Shown one piece after another: positions 15,755 through 23,917 of a stretch of 64,000 nucleotides of DNA. The notes below the pieces were generated by a model, which saw nothing but the letters and a program-made list of their open reading frames with translations, was not told where the DNA came from and made no database searches. A program made the position numbers and the translations under genes. The DNA comes from Streptomyces hoynatensis (lineage in GTDB: Bacteria > Actinomycetota > Actinomycetes > Streptomycetales > Streptomycetaceae), in NCBI RefSeq assembly GCF_003626535.1, contig NZ_RBAL01000012.1, positions 124,001 to 188,000 of the forward strand, read 5' to 3'. Position 1 is the stretch's first letter. Each line of letters opens with the position of its first letter.

Positions 15755-16669
15755 CTACACCTTCAGGTACCTGCGCAGCGCGAAGAAGGCCGCGACCGAG
15801 GGCATCAGCGCGCCGACGGCCAGCACGAAGGGCAGCACCGAGAGCACGGCGTCCCACCCTATGAAGTTGATCAGCGGAATCCGCTCCGCGAGGAAGTTGT
15901 TGATCGCGAAGTACTTGACGCCGACCAGCAGGAGGCAGGCCAGCAGGGCGCCCATCAGCCCGGCGATCGCGGCCTCCAGGATGAACGGCAGCTGGATGTA
16001 GAAGCTGGACGCGCCGACCAGCCGCATGATGCCGGTCTCCCGGCGCCGGGAAAAGGCGGACACCCGCACGGTGTTCACGATCAGCAGGAGCGCCACCACC
16101 AGCATCAGCAGCATCAGGCCGATCGCGGCCCAGTTGACGCCGTTCAGCAGGTTGAAGAGGTTGGTCAGCAGGTCGCGCTGGTCCTGCACCGACTGCACGC
16201 CCTCCCGCGCCGAGAAGGCCGAGGAGATGACGTCGTACTTGGTCGGGTCGGTCAGCTTGACCCGGAAGGAGTCCTGCATCTGGTCGGGCGTGACCACGGC
16301 CGCGATGGGCGAGTCGCCCTGCTGCTCCTGGTAGTGCTCGAAGGCTTCCTGGGCGGACTCGTAGTAGACCTTGTCGACGATGTCGTAGTCCTCGAGCTCC
16401 GCCTGGATCTGTTCCTTCTGCTCGTCGGTGACCGCCCCCCTGGAGCAGTGCGGGTCGTCACTCTCGGCGTCGTTCTCGTTGCAGAGGAATATCGACACCT
16501 CGACCTTGTCGTACCAGTAGTCCTTCATGCTGTTGACCTGCCGGTTGGCGAGCAGCGAGCCGCCGAGCAGGGCCAGCGAGAGGGCGACCGAGACGATCAC
16601 CGCGAAGGTCATGGTGACGTTGCGGCGGAGACCGACGCCGATCTCCGACAGAACGAAGTGGGCGCGCAT
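15755..16669 (-). CDS. ftsX: Cell division ABC transporter permease FtsX
   Basis: 304 residues. The first membrane segment is near the start (NVTMTFAVIVSVALSLALLGG). An extracellular domain of about 130 residues follows, with CNENDAESDDPHCSRGAV indicating a likely disulfide. Three C-terminal membrane segments include the RRRETGIMRLVGAS motif between them. This matches FtsX, which with FtsE transmits cytoplasmic ATP hydrolysis to cell-wall hydrolases. ftsE lies 20 bases upstream; the two form an operon. Confidence 0.95.
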   Translation of the reverse strand: MRAHFVLSEIGVGLRRNVTMTFAVIVSVALSLALLGGSLLANRQVNSMKDYWYDKVEVSIFLCNENDAESDDPHCSRGAVTDEQKEQIQAELEDYDIVDKVYYESAQEAFEHYQEQQGDSPIAAVVTPDQMQDSFRVKLTDPTKYDVISSAFSAREGVQSVQDQRDLLTNLFNLLNGVNWAAIGLMLLMLVVALLLIVNTVRVSAFSRRRETGIMRLVGASSFYIQLPFILEAAIAGLMGALLACLLLVGVKYFAINNFLAERIPLINFIGWDAVLSVLPFVLAVGALMPSVAAFFALRRYLKV

Positions 16670-16689
16670 GGCGTCCTTTCAGTGGAGAC

Positions 16690-17379
16690 TCAGTGCTGGT
16701 AGCCGTAGACGCCGCGGGTCTGGTCGCGGACGAGGCGGCCCCGTTCGAGCTCGATCACGCGCTTGCGCATCTGGTCGACGATCTGGGCGTCGTGGGTGGC
16801 CATGACGACGGTCGTGCCGGTGCGGTTGATGCGGTCGAGCAGCTTCATGATGCCCACGGAGGTCTGCGGGTCGAGGTTGCCGGTCGGCTCGTCGGCGATC
16901 AGCAGCATCGGGCGGTTGACGAACGCGCGGGCGATCGCGACGCGTTGCTGCTCACCACCGGAGAGCTCGCCCGGCATCCGGTCGTCCTTGCCGCCGAGGC
17001 CGACCAGGTCGAGGACCTCGGGCACGGTCTTGCGGATCTGGCCGCGCGGCTTGCCGATGACCTCCAGGGCGAACGCGACGTTCTCCCCCACGGTCTTGTT
17101 CGGCAGCAGCCTGAAGTCCTGGAAGACCGTGCCGAGTTGGCGGCGCACCTGGGGGACCTTCCAGTTGGAGAGCCGGCCCAGGTCCTTGCCGAGCACGTGG
17201 ACGGACCCCGTCGAGGCGCGCTCCTCGCGCAGTATCAGCCGCAGGAAGGTGGACTTGCCGCTGCCGGAGGAGCCGACCAGGAAGACGAACTCGCCCCGCT
17301 CGACCTCTAGCGAGACGTTCTGCAGGGCCGGGGCGCTCTGCCTGGGGTACGTCTTGGAGACGTTGTCGAATCGGATCAC
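16690..17379 (-). CDS. ftsE: Cell division ATP-binding protein FtsE
   Basis: 229 residues, the normal FtsE length. Walker A GSSGSGKST, Q-loop in GTVFQDFRLLPNKTV, ABC signature LSGGEQQR and Walker B LLIADEPTGNLD are all present. The GTG at 17379 was chosen as the family start (VIRFDNVSKTYP), with AGGGTG upstream. Pairs with FtsX in the membrane complex. The open frame continues far upstream but that part is not FtsE. Confidence 0.96.
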   Translation of the reverse strand: MIRFDNVSKTYPRQSAPALQNVSLEVERGEFVFLVGSSGSGKSTFLRLILREERASTGSVHVLGKDLGRLSNWKVPQVRRQLGTVFQDFRLLPNKTVGENVAFALEVIGKPRGQIRKTVPEVLDLVGLGGKDDRMPGELSGGEQQRVAIARAFVNRPMLLIADEPTGNLDPQTSVGIMKLLDRINRTGTTVVMATHDAQIVDQMRKRVIELERGRLVRDQTRGVYGYQH

Positions 17380-17695
17380 GGTTACACCCTGTCGGGACGG
17401 GGTACATGCCGGAGGTTCCCTCCGCGCTGGGGCAGACCATACGCGAAGCGGCGGCCGGCGCGCAGGCGCCGCCCCATGCCGTCCTCTTTGTCCGGTTGTT
17501 GACCCCGGCCGATTGTCCGGGTTGGCCGTCCGGGCTGGTTCCCCGGCGGTTTGTCCCGTTCCGTGACGGGCGGGCGCGCCCGCATCCACGCCCGCGTCCA
17601 CGGGTGGCCGGTTCCGCGCCGGGCGGCGGCCTTCTGCGTTTTCGCCGGAACCCTGGCACAGTAGGTTGCGAGGGGCGAGGAGAGGAGACGATCGC
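17380..17695. other. Divergent intergenic region between ftsE and the zinc-ribbon gene
   Basis: No gene is visible. On the plus strand TTTTCG-17-TAGGTT (near 17637-17665) could be the promoter of the small gene at 17696. On the minus strand TATGGT near 17437 could serve ftsE, although its -35 is poor. Confidence 0.35.
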
Positions 17696-17890
17696 ATGAC
17701 CGCCGACTGGCTGGTGTGCGCGAACTGCGCGGGGCGGGTGAGCGAGGGCCGCTGCCCGGTGTGCCGGGCCGAGCTGGCCCGCCTGCGCGAGGAGCGCAGC
17801 CCATGGGCCGCCCTGGGCAGCCCGGCGGGGCTGATCGCCCTGCTGATGGCCTTGCTCGCCGTCTGCCTGATCGTGGTGCGGCCCGCCTGA
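17696..17890 (+). CDS. Small zinc-ribbon membrane protein, 64 residues
   Basis: The N-terminal half carries CANCAGRVSEGRCPVC, two CxxC knuckles 8 residues apart, as in zinc ribbons. The C-terminal half is one membrane segment (LIALLMALLAVCLIVV). The ATG at 17696 has GGAGAGGAGA upstream. Similar small proteins sit next to ftsE in Streptomyces as far as I recall; the function is unknown. A perfect terminator hairpin follows. Confidence 0.75.
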   Translation: MTADWLVCANCAGRVSEGRCPVCRAELARLREERSPWAALGSPAGLIALLMALLAVCLIVVRPA

Positions 17891-17950
17891 GGCCGCCGCG
17901 GGAGGAACGGGCGCGAGGGCCCGGCCGCACGAGGAACGCGCGTGAACGCC

Positions 17951-17984
17951 CGATGGGCCCGGAGCGGAAGCTCCGGGCCCATCG
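17951..17984. terminator. Bidirectional hairpin between convergent genes
   Basis: A perfect 15-base stem (17951-17965 with 17970-17984) with loop GGAA, between the zinc-ribbon gene (+) and the LAETG protein gene (-). No clear T-tract, as is common in Streptomyces. Confidence 0.8.
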
Positions 17985-18037
17985 GCTGTGTGAGACACCT
18001 CACACGCGGTGAGGCGCGTGAGGCAGGCGGCCTGGGA

Positions 18038-18823
18038 TCAGGCGGCCGCGCCGTTCCTGTTGATCAGACGCGGCAGGTAGCGGAAGGCCACACCGCCGGC
18101 GATCATCGTGGCGGCGCCCGCGATCAGCAGGGTCTCGTTCATGCCGGAACCGGTCTCGGCCAGCTCGCCGCTGTCGCCGGCCGGCCTGGCGTCGGTCACG
18201 TCCGAGTCCGGGGTGTCCTGGGTGATCGGGCTGCTGCTGCCCTGGTCGTCGGTCTCGATGCCGCCGTCGGCGCCCTCGGAGACGCCCTGCGGCCCGTTGC
18301 CGTTTCCGTTTCCGTTGCCGCCGTCCTCGTTGCCGCCGTCGCCGCCTTCCGCGGTGCCCTCGGCGCCGTTGCCCTCGGCAGTGCCTTCGGCGTCGTTGCC
18401 CTCGGCGGTACCCTCCGCGTCATTGCCCTCGGCGGTACCCTCCGCGTCATTGCCCTCGGCAGTGCCTTCGGCGTCGTTGCCCTCGGCGGTACCCTCCGCG
18501 TCGTTGCCCTCGGCGGCACCCTCGTCGTCGTCGCCACCACCCTGGATGGCACCGACGGCCGCGCCCTCGTCGTCGCCACCACCCTGGATGGCACCGACGG
18601 CCGTACCCTCGTCGTCGCCACCGCCCTGGATGGCGCCGACGGCGGCGCCCTCGTCACCCGCGCCGTTCACGGCGCCGACGATGGCCCCTTCGGGAGAGGA
18701 CTCGGAGGCGTCACCCTTACCGCTCGCCGACGCGGTGCCGACCACGGCGAGCGAGGCGCCCGCCGCGAAGATCGCGGCGGCGGCGATGCGCGCCATGTTG
18801 GCCCGTGTCTTGGGACTGGCCAT
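18038..18823 (-). CDS. Repeat-rich cell-surface protein with LAETG sorting signal
   Basis: 261 residues. A signal peptide (residues 1 to about 34, ending TASAS) is followed by three 14-residue VGAIQGGGDDEGAA units and then six 9-residue AEGNDAEGT units (about 104-157). A Gly/Asn stretch and a Ser/Thr/Asp spacer lead to LAETG at 221-225, then a hydrophobic segment and basic tail, which is the layout of a class E sortase substrate. The mature protein is strongly acidic and without Cys, so likely an extended wall-anchored spacer. The ATG at 18823 has AGGGGGTAG upstream. No sortase gene is in the window. The function of the repeats is unknown. Confidence 0.8.
   Translation of the reverse strand: MASPKTRANMARIAAAAIFAAGASLAVVGTASASGKGDASESSPEGAIVGAVNGAGDEGAAVGAIQGGGDDEGTAVGAIQGGGDDEGAAVGAIQGGGDDDEGAAEGNDAEGTAEGNDAEGTAEGNDAEGTAEGNDAEGTAEGNDAEGTAEGNGAEGTAEGGDGGNEDGGNGNGNGNGPQGVSEGADGGIETDDQGSSSPITQDTPDSDVTDARPAGDSGELAETGSGMNETLLIAGAATMIAGGVAFRYLPRLINRNGAAA
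18353..18514 (-). repeat. 27-base tandem repeats within the LAETG protein gene
   Basis: Six 27-base units encode AEGNDAEGT (five) and AEGNGAEGT (one). Units differ mainly at synonymous sites (GTACC/GTGCC, TCGTT/TCATT) in a pattern suggesting a higher-order duplication. A second array of 42-base units lies directly 5' of it in the gene (to about 18640). Confidence 0.85.
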
Positions 18824-19079
18824 GTATCCACTACCCCCTGTAGCTGTTCGTGTAGACCGTGCAAACCTTGCCGACCATGCAGACAAGGTCTCGTCTCGGG
18901 GCTGCCTCAGGCAAGGGCGGCGCCGGAGCGGGGGGTTGCGTTCAGCTCGCACTCGCCCCTTGCGCAACACGCGCACCCCAAACATAGGCATGCCAAGCGA
19001 ACAGCTTTCCCGCTGAACGGACAGTCGTCAAGCAGGATGTCCGGTAAATGCCCGCCGGGTCATGAAAGTTGCGTGAAGG

Positions 19080-20186
19080 TTACTTGTCCTGCTGTTTGCG
19101 CCACCGGATTCCGGCTTCGAGGAAGTCGTCGATATCCCCGTCCAAAACGGCCTGGGGGTTTCCGACTTCGTGTTCGGTGCGCAGGTCCTTCACCATCTGG
19201 TACGGCTGCAGGACATAGCTGCGCATCTGGTTGCCCCAGGAGTTGCCGCCGTCGCCCTTGAGCGCGTCCATCTTGGCCTGCTCCTGGGCCCGTTGGTGGG
19301 CCAGCAGCCGGGCCTGGAGCACGCGCATCGCGGCGGCCCGGTTCTGGATCTGGGACTTCTCGTTCTGGCAGGAGACGACGATGCCGGTGGGCAGGTGGGT
19401 GATGCGCACCGCGGAGTCCGTCGTGTTGACGGACTGGCCGCCGGGGCCCGAGGAGCGGAAGACGTCCACCCTGATCTCGTTCTCCGGCACCTCGATGTGG
19501 TCGGTCTGCTCCACCACGGGCAGCACCTCGACCCCGGCGAAGGAGGTCTGGCGGCGGCCCTGGTTGTCGTAGGGGGAGATGCGGACCATGCGGTGGGTGC
19601 CCTGCTCGACCGACAGCGTGCCGTAGGCGTAGGGGGCACGGACCGTGAAGGTCGTGGACTTGATGCCCGCCTCCTCCGCGTACGAGGTGTCGAGGATCTC
19701 GGTCGGATACCCCTTGCGCTCGGCCCAGCGCAGGTACATGCGCTGGAGCTGCTCGGCGAAGTCCGCCGCGTCCACGCCGCCCGCCTCGGCCCTGATGCTG
19801 ACCATGGCCTCGCGCTGGTCGTACTCGCCGGACAGCAGGGTGCGGACCTCCAGCTCGTCCACGGCCTTCTGCACCGCGGCCAGCTCGGCCTCCGCCTCGC
19901 GGCGGGTCTCGGCGTCGTCCTCCGACTCCGCCAGCTCGAAGAGGACCGCCAGGTCGTCGATGCGGCCGTGCAGCTCCTCGGTCTTGCGGACCTGCCCCTG
20001 CAGCAGCGACAGCTTGCTCGTCACCTGCTGGGCCCGCTCGGGGTCGTCCCAGAGCGTCGGCGCAGCGGCCTGCTGCTCCAGCTCGGCGACCTCGCTCCGC
20101 AGCCGGTCCAGGTCGAGCACGGCCTCGATCGACTCCATGGTGGAGGCGAGGGACTTCAGGGATTCGGAAACATCGACGACTGCCAC
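19080..20186 (-). CDS. prfB: Peptide chain release factor 2
   Basis: 368 residues. The GGQ catalytic motif is in SSGPGGQSVNTTDSAVR, followed by VRITHLPTGIVVSCQNEKSQ. The stop-codon recognition tripeptide, SPF in typical RF2, reads SPY here (ISPYDNQGRRQTSF). GTG start at 20186 (VAVVDVSESLK). The frame is continuous, so there is no programmed +1 frameshift as in E. coli prfB. It terminates at UGA and UAA. The Ser/Thr kinase gene ends 21 bases upstream on the same strand. Confidence 0.96.
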   Translation of the reverse strand: MAVVDVSESLKSLASTMESIEAVLDLDRLRSEVAELEQQAAAPTLWDDPERAQQVTSKLSLLQGQVRKTEELHGRIDDLAVLFELAESEDDAETRREAEAELAAVQKAVDELEVRTLLSGEYDQREAMVSIRAEAGGVDAADFAEQLQRMYLRWAERKGYPTEILDTSYAEEAGIKSTTFTVRAPYAYGTLSVEQGTHRMVRISPYDNQGRRQTSFAGVEVLPVVEQTDHIEVPENEIRVDVFRSSGPGGQSVNTTDSAVRITHLPTGIVVSCQNEKSQIQNRAAAMRVLQARLLAHQRAQEQAKMDALKGDGGNSWGNQMRSYVLQPYQMVKDLRTEHEVGNPQAVLDGDIDDFLEAGIRWRKQQDK

Positions 20187-20207
20187 GCGTCCAGCGTAAC
20201 CGCTGCC

Positions 20208-21470
20208 TCAGGGCGAGGACGGGCCCTCGTCTTCCTCCACGCTCGCCGAGGGGCCGCCGCCGCCCGTGTCGCCCGAGTCGCCGCCGCCCCCGGAGAACAG
20301 CAGCCAGCCGCCGATCGCGCCCACCCCCACGACGGCCGCCGCGGTCACCGCGAGCCGCCGCTTGCGGCGGGCGGCGGCGGAGTGCCTGGCCGAGCCCGCC
20401 CGGGGCTCGCCCGGGGTGCGGATGGTGCGCGCGGTGCCGTGCGCGCCGCCCGCGAGCTCCTCTGCGTCCGGCACCCGCATCCTGGTGTGCGTCTCCCGCT
20501 CGGAGTCGGGCGCGGCGCCCCTGACCAGGGGCACGGCCGCCCGGGCGGCGGCCGGCGCGGCGAGGGCCGCGGGCTCCTCCGCGGCGGGCGCCTCGGCCTC
20601 GGGCACCGGGTCCCCGATGGCGAGCGGGGGCAGCCCCTCCAGGGCGGGCATCAGCTCGCGCAGCCGCGAGGCCAGCTCGGCGGCGCGCAGGCGGGAGGCG
20701 GGGGCCTTGGCCAGGCACTGCTGGATCAGCTCCCACAGCTCGCGCGGGATGCCGGGCAGCCGGTCGGCCGTCTCCGTGACCTGCCGCCGCAGGACGGCGC
20801 CCGGGTGCCCGCCGCCGAAGGGGGTGAAGCCGGCGAGCAGCTCGTACAGGACGGTGACCAGCGCGTAGATGTCGACGGCCGCCCGGGGCGGGAGGCCCTC
20901 GACGATCTCGGGGGCCATGTAGTCGGGGGTGCCGACGACGCCGCCCCGGCCGCCGTGGCGCGGCTCGTCGACCAGCTTGGCGACGCCGAAGTCGGTGAGC
21001 AGCGCGGTGGGCGCGCCCTCGCCCGCGGAGAGGTCGAGGAGGATGTTCTCCGGCTTGACGTCGCGGTGCACGATGCCGGCCGCGTGCGCGACGGCCAGGC
21101 CGCCGGCCACGTCGGCCACGATGGCGGCGGCCCTGGCGGGGGCGAGGCGGCGTTCGCGCTCCAGGTGGCTGCGCAGGTCGCAGCCCCTGACCAGGTCCAT
21201 GACCAGCGCGATCTCGTGGGGCGCGCCGGGCTCGGTCCCCTCCTCGATGAGCAGGTCGCGGACGGCGACGATGTTCCGGTGCTCCAGGCCGAGGAGGGCG
21301 TGCCGCTCGTGGGCGAAGCGCTCGGCGAGGTCGGGGTCGGCGGCGAGGTCCTCGCGCAGCAGCTTGATGGCGACCGGGCCCTGGGGTCCCTCCCCGAGCC
21401 ACACGGTTCCCGCGCTGCCGCGGCCGAGGACGCGGTGGACGGTATAGCGGCTGCCGATGTTCCGTGCCAT
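20208..21470 (-). CDS. pkaB: Membrane Ser/Thr protein kinase (PkaB-like)
   Basis: 420 residues. The Hanks-type kinase domain covers about 1-270: glycine loop GRGSAGTVW, ATP lysine in VAIKLLRED, catalytic loop IVHRDVKPENILL, LLTDFGVAKL, and GTPDYMAPE. A Pro/Ala-rich linker follows, then one membrane segment (about 385-400) and a short Gly/Ser/Asp tail outside. Size and position next to prfB fit S. coelicolor PkaB; the symbol is by context. A second kinase gene lies directly upstream. Confidence 0.85.
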   Translation of the reverse strand: MARNIGSRYTVHRVLGRGSAGTVWLGEGPQGPVAIKLLREDLAADPDLAERFAHERHALLGLEHRNIVAVRDLLIEEGTEPGAPHEIALVMDLVRGCDLRSHLERERRLAPARAAAIVADVAGGLAVAHAAGIVHRDVKPENILLDLSAGEGAPTALLTDFGVAKLVDEPRHGGRGGVVGTPDYMAPEIVEGLPPRAAVDIYALVTVLYELLAGFTPFGGGHPGAVLRRQVTETADRLPGIPRELWELIQQCLAKAPASRLRAAELASRLRELMPALEGLPPLAIGDPVPEAEAPAAEEPAALAAPAAARAAVPLVRGAAPDSERETHTRMRVPDAEELAGGAHGTARTIRTPGEPRAGSARHSAAARRKRRLAVTAAAVVGVGAIGGWLLFSGGGGDSGDTGGGGPSASVEEDEGPSSP

Positions 21471-21607
21471 GGCGTGAGGCTACGACGCCCGTCAGGCGGC
21501 CACAGGACAGCACGCCCGGCTTGCCCGGTTTTATTGGCATGCCGTGGCGGAATTCCACCGACGGAAGTCGATAAATCCCCGAGGTGACCGCGAGATCACC
21601 CCGGAGA

Positions 21608-23323
21608 TCACTGACTATGGGGCACGCTGTCCTGGATCTGATCCACGTTGTCGCCGGTCTCGTCGATCAGGCCCATCCATTCGCGCACGTCGTCGAACCA
21701 GTCGGTGACGGTGTCCCAGAAACTCTTCCCGTCGGCAATCCAGTCCTGGAGCGGCGTGAAGTTCCACACCAGAAATGCGATCACCACGAGGATCACCAGC
21801 ACGATCAGGCAGCCCTGCAGGCAGCCCATGCCGGGAATGCGGACGCGGCCGCGGGACCTGCCCCGCTCCTCGCGCCGCGAGGGCACCGGCTGCTGCGGCG
21901 GCGCCTGCCGTGGCTCCTGATACCGCTGGGGCTGCTGGTACTGCTGCGGCTGTGGATAGTGCTGCGGCTGCTGGTACTGCTGCGGATAGGGCTGGGCGTA
22001 CGGCTGCTGGTACGCGGGCGGGTAGCCGTAGCCCTGCCGCTGCGGCGGCGGGGCGCTCTCGCGGCGCTGCGGGCGGCGCTGGGGCCGGCGCTGCGGCGGC
22101 CGGTAGAGCGGGTCGCGGGGTGGCTCGGCGGGCTGGACCCTGGTCGGCTCGTTGCGGTCACGCGCGGCCCGCAGCTGCTCCTCCCAGGGGTGCGGGCCCT
22201 CGGGCTCCGGCGGGCCCTGGGCCGGCATCGCCCGGGTCGCGCCGAGGCCGCCGTCCGCGCCCGGCTGCGGCAGGACGCTGGTGGCCGCGAAGGGGTCGCC
22301 GCCGCCCGCCAGGCCGCCGGAGCCGCCGGGCAGGGCCTGGGTCGGCTCGGCCGCCCCGGGCGGGCTGATGCCGGTGCCTGCCACCTTGACCGGGCGCGGG
22401 TCGGGGGCGAGCAGCGCGGCCACCCCGAGCGCCGCGGAGCGCTGCTCGGCCGAGGCCCGCTCGCCGATGCCCGCCGCGACGGTGCGCAGCGCCCGGGCCA
22501 GGTTCGCGGCGCTGGGCCGCTCGTCGGCGCTCTTGCGCAGGCAGACCTCGATGACGGTCCACAGGGGACCCGGGACGGACTCCGGGCGGCGCGGCTGCTC
22601 GCTGAGGTGGCGCCTGAGCACGTCCAGGGTGTTGCTGCCGCCGAAGGGCGGGTGCCCGGTGACCAGCTCGTACAGCAGGATGCCCGCGCTGTAGACGTCG
22701 ACGGCCGAGGTCTGGGCGCGGCCCTCCGCGGACTCGGGCGCCACGTAGGAGGGCGTGCCGACGAACTCGTGGGTGCGGGTCACCCCGGGCGAGTCGGCCA
22801 GCCTGGCGATGCCGAAGTCCGTGAGCATCGGGCGCAGCGGCCCGCCCTGCTCGCCGGCGCCGGCGAGCAGCACGTTCGCGGGCTTGAGGTCGCGGTGGAC
22901 GACGCCCTTGGCGTGCGCGGCGGCCAGCGCGTCGGCCACCTGGGCGGTGAGCAGGGCCGCGCCCACCGGGCTGAGCGGCCCGTTCTCGCGCAGGTAGCGG
23001 TGCAGGTCGGGGCCGTCGATCAGGTCCATCACCAGGGCGATCAGGTCGCCCTCGACGACGAGGTCGCGGGTGCGGACGATGTTGTCGTGGGGGTCGCCGC
23101 CCAGCCGCAGGAGCACCGCGCGCTCGCGCAGGAAGCGCATCACCACGTCGGGGTCCTGGGCGAGCTCCTCCTTGAGGATCTTGATGGCGACCTGCTCGCC
23201 CGGCTGCCCGGCGACCGCGGCCTCCTCGCCCGCGGTCTCCCGCTGACGGCCCCGCCACACGGTGCCCGTGGCGCCGTGCCCGAGCGCCTCTTCGAGCAGG
23301 TATTTGCTGCCTACCGGCCGCAC
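21608..23323 (-). CDS. pkaA: Membrane Ser/Thr protein kinase (PkaA-like)
   Basis: 571 residues. The N-terminal kinase domain has glycine loop GHGATGTVW, ATP lysine VAIKILKEE, VVHRDLKPANVLL, LTDFGIARL and VGTPSYVAPE. A long linker rich in Arg/Pro and then Gln/Pro/Tyr (repeats of YQQPQ type) leads to one membrane segment (CLIVLVILVVIAFLVWNF) and an acidic external tail. GTG at 23323 was chosen with GGGAG upstream; the frame is open further 5' but low-complexity. Tandem with the PkaB-like gene, as in S. coelicolor. TACAGT near 23380 on the minus strand could be its -10. Confidence 0.85.
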   Translation of the reverse strand: MRPVGSKYLLEEALGHGATGTVWRGRQRETAGEEAAVAGQPGEQVAIKILKEELAQDPDVVMRFLRERAVLLRLGGDPHDNIVRTRDLVVEGDLIALVMDLIDGPDLHRYLRENGPLSPVGAALLTAQVADALAAAHAKGVVHRDLKPANVLLAGAGEQGGPLRPMLTDFGIARLADSPGVTRTHEFVGTPSYVAPESAEGRAQTSAVDVYSAGILLYELVTGHPPFGGSNTLDVLRRHLSEQPRRPESVPGPLWTVIEVCLRKSADERPSAANLARALRTVAAGIGERASAEQRSAALGVAALLAPDPRPVKVAGTGISPPGAAEPTQALPGGSGGLAGGGDPFAATSVLPQPGADGGLGATRAMPAQGPPEPEGPHPWEEQLRAARDRNEPTRVQPAEPPRDPLYRPPQRRPQRRPQRRESAPPPQRQGYGYPPAYQQPYAQPYPQQYQQPQHYPQPQQYQQPQRYQEPRQAPPQQPVPSRREERGRSRGRVRIPGMGCLQGCLIVLVILVVIAFLVWNFTPLQDWIADGKSFWDTVTDWFDDVREWMGLIDETGDNVDQIQDSVPHSQ

Positions 23324-23917
23324 GTGCGCTCCCTGTGCTTCGCTGGTGGTTCGCCGGTGGTGACGAGACCCGGGCTCCCTACTGTAATCGCGCGGCCCCC
23401 GGCCGCGGGTGCCCGCGGAGGGCGGGCGCGGGCCGCGAGGAGCCGGCGGCGAGGAGGACGCGCCGCGGCCCCGCGCGGTTGCGCCGCGCCGGGGCGGACG
23501 GGGGCGGTCCCGCGGCGGGCGGGGTGGGGGCCGTCGGGTCGCCGGGTGACGGAGCACCGCGTGACGGGCCGTAAGGTGAACGGCGCCTGATCGACCTGGC
23601 CGGCGTCGCCGGTCGCGTCAACTGGCGGGTGTCACGGATCAGTTCTGGTGAGCCCTAGACGGAGCTAGACGGAATCTGGACAGATATGAACGGCTTCGGC
23701 CCAATCAGGATCATGGGGCGCCGACGACGCGGCGGGCTGTCAGTGGCGGGTGCGAGGATGCTTTCAGCATCAGCATCCGATGCGATCAGGTCGTGCGCGG
23801 GGCGCGCTCCGGGTTCGCCCGGGCCGTGGGCCGCGTCCTGGCCCGACCGCGATCGGGACGTGTGACCAGCGTGACCAAGACGTTGCAGCCGGGCTGGCGA
23901 GGTGACCGGGAGGGCCG
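23324..23917. other. Intergenic region between the PkaA-like kinase and the FHA/FtsK-like gene
   Basis: 594 bases without a convincing gene; short open frames are Arg/Gly/Pro-rich. Visible signals are a duplicated CTAGACGGA (near 23656-23676) and a small hairpin GATGCT-TTC-AGCATC near 23757. Promoters for both flanking divergent genes must lie here. Confidence 0.4.

Noticed and set aside
17406..17699. A 97-residue open frame between ftsE and the zinc-ribbon gene
   Set aside because: No ribosome binding site, Pro/Arg-rich, no recognisable domain, and it overlaps the promoter region.
18353..18640. CRISPR-like array
   Set aside because: The repeats are in frame, directly adjacent without unique spacers, and encode an acidic surface protein.
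20107..20186. Programmed +1 frameshift in prfB
   Set aside because: The reading frame is continuous from GTG with no in-frame TGA, so the E. coli-type autoregulation is absent.
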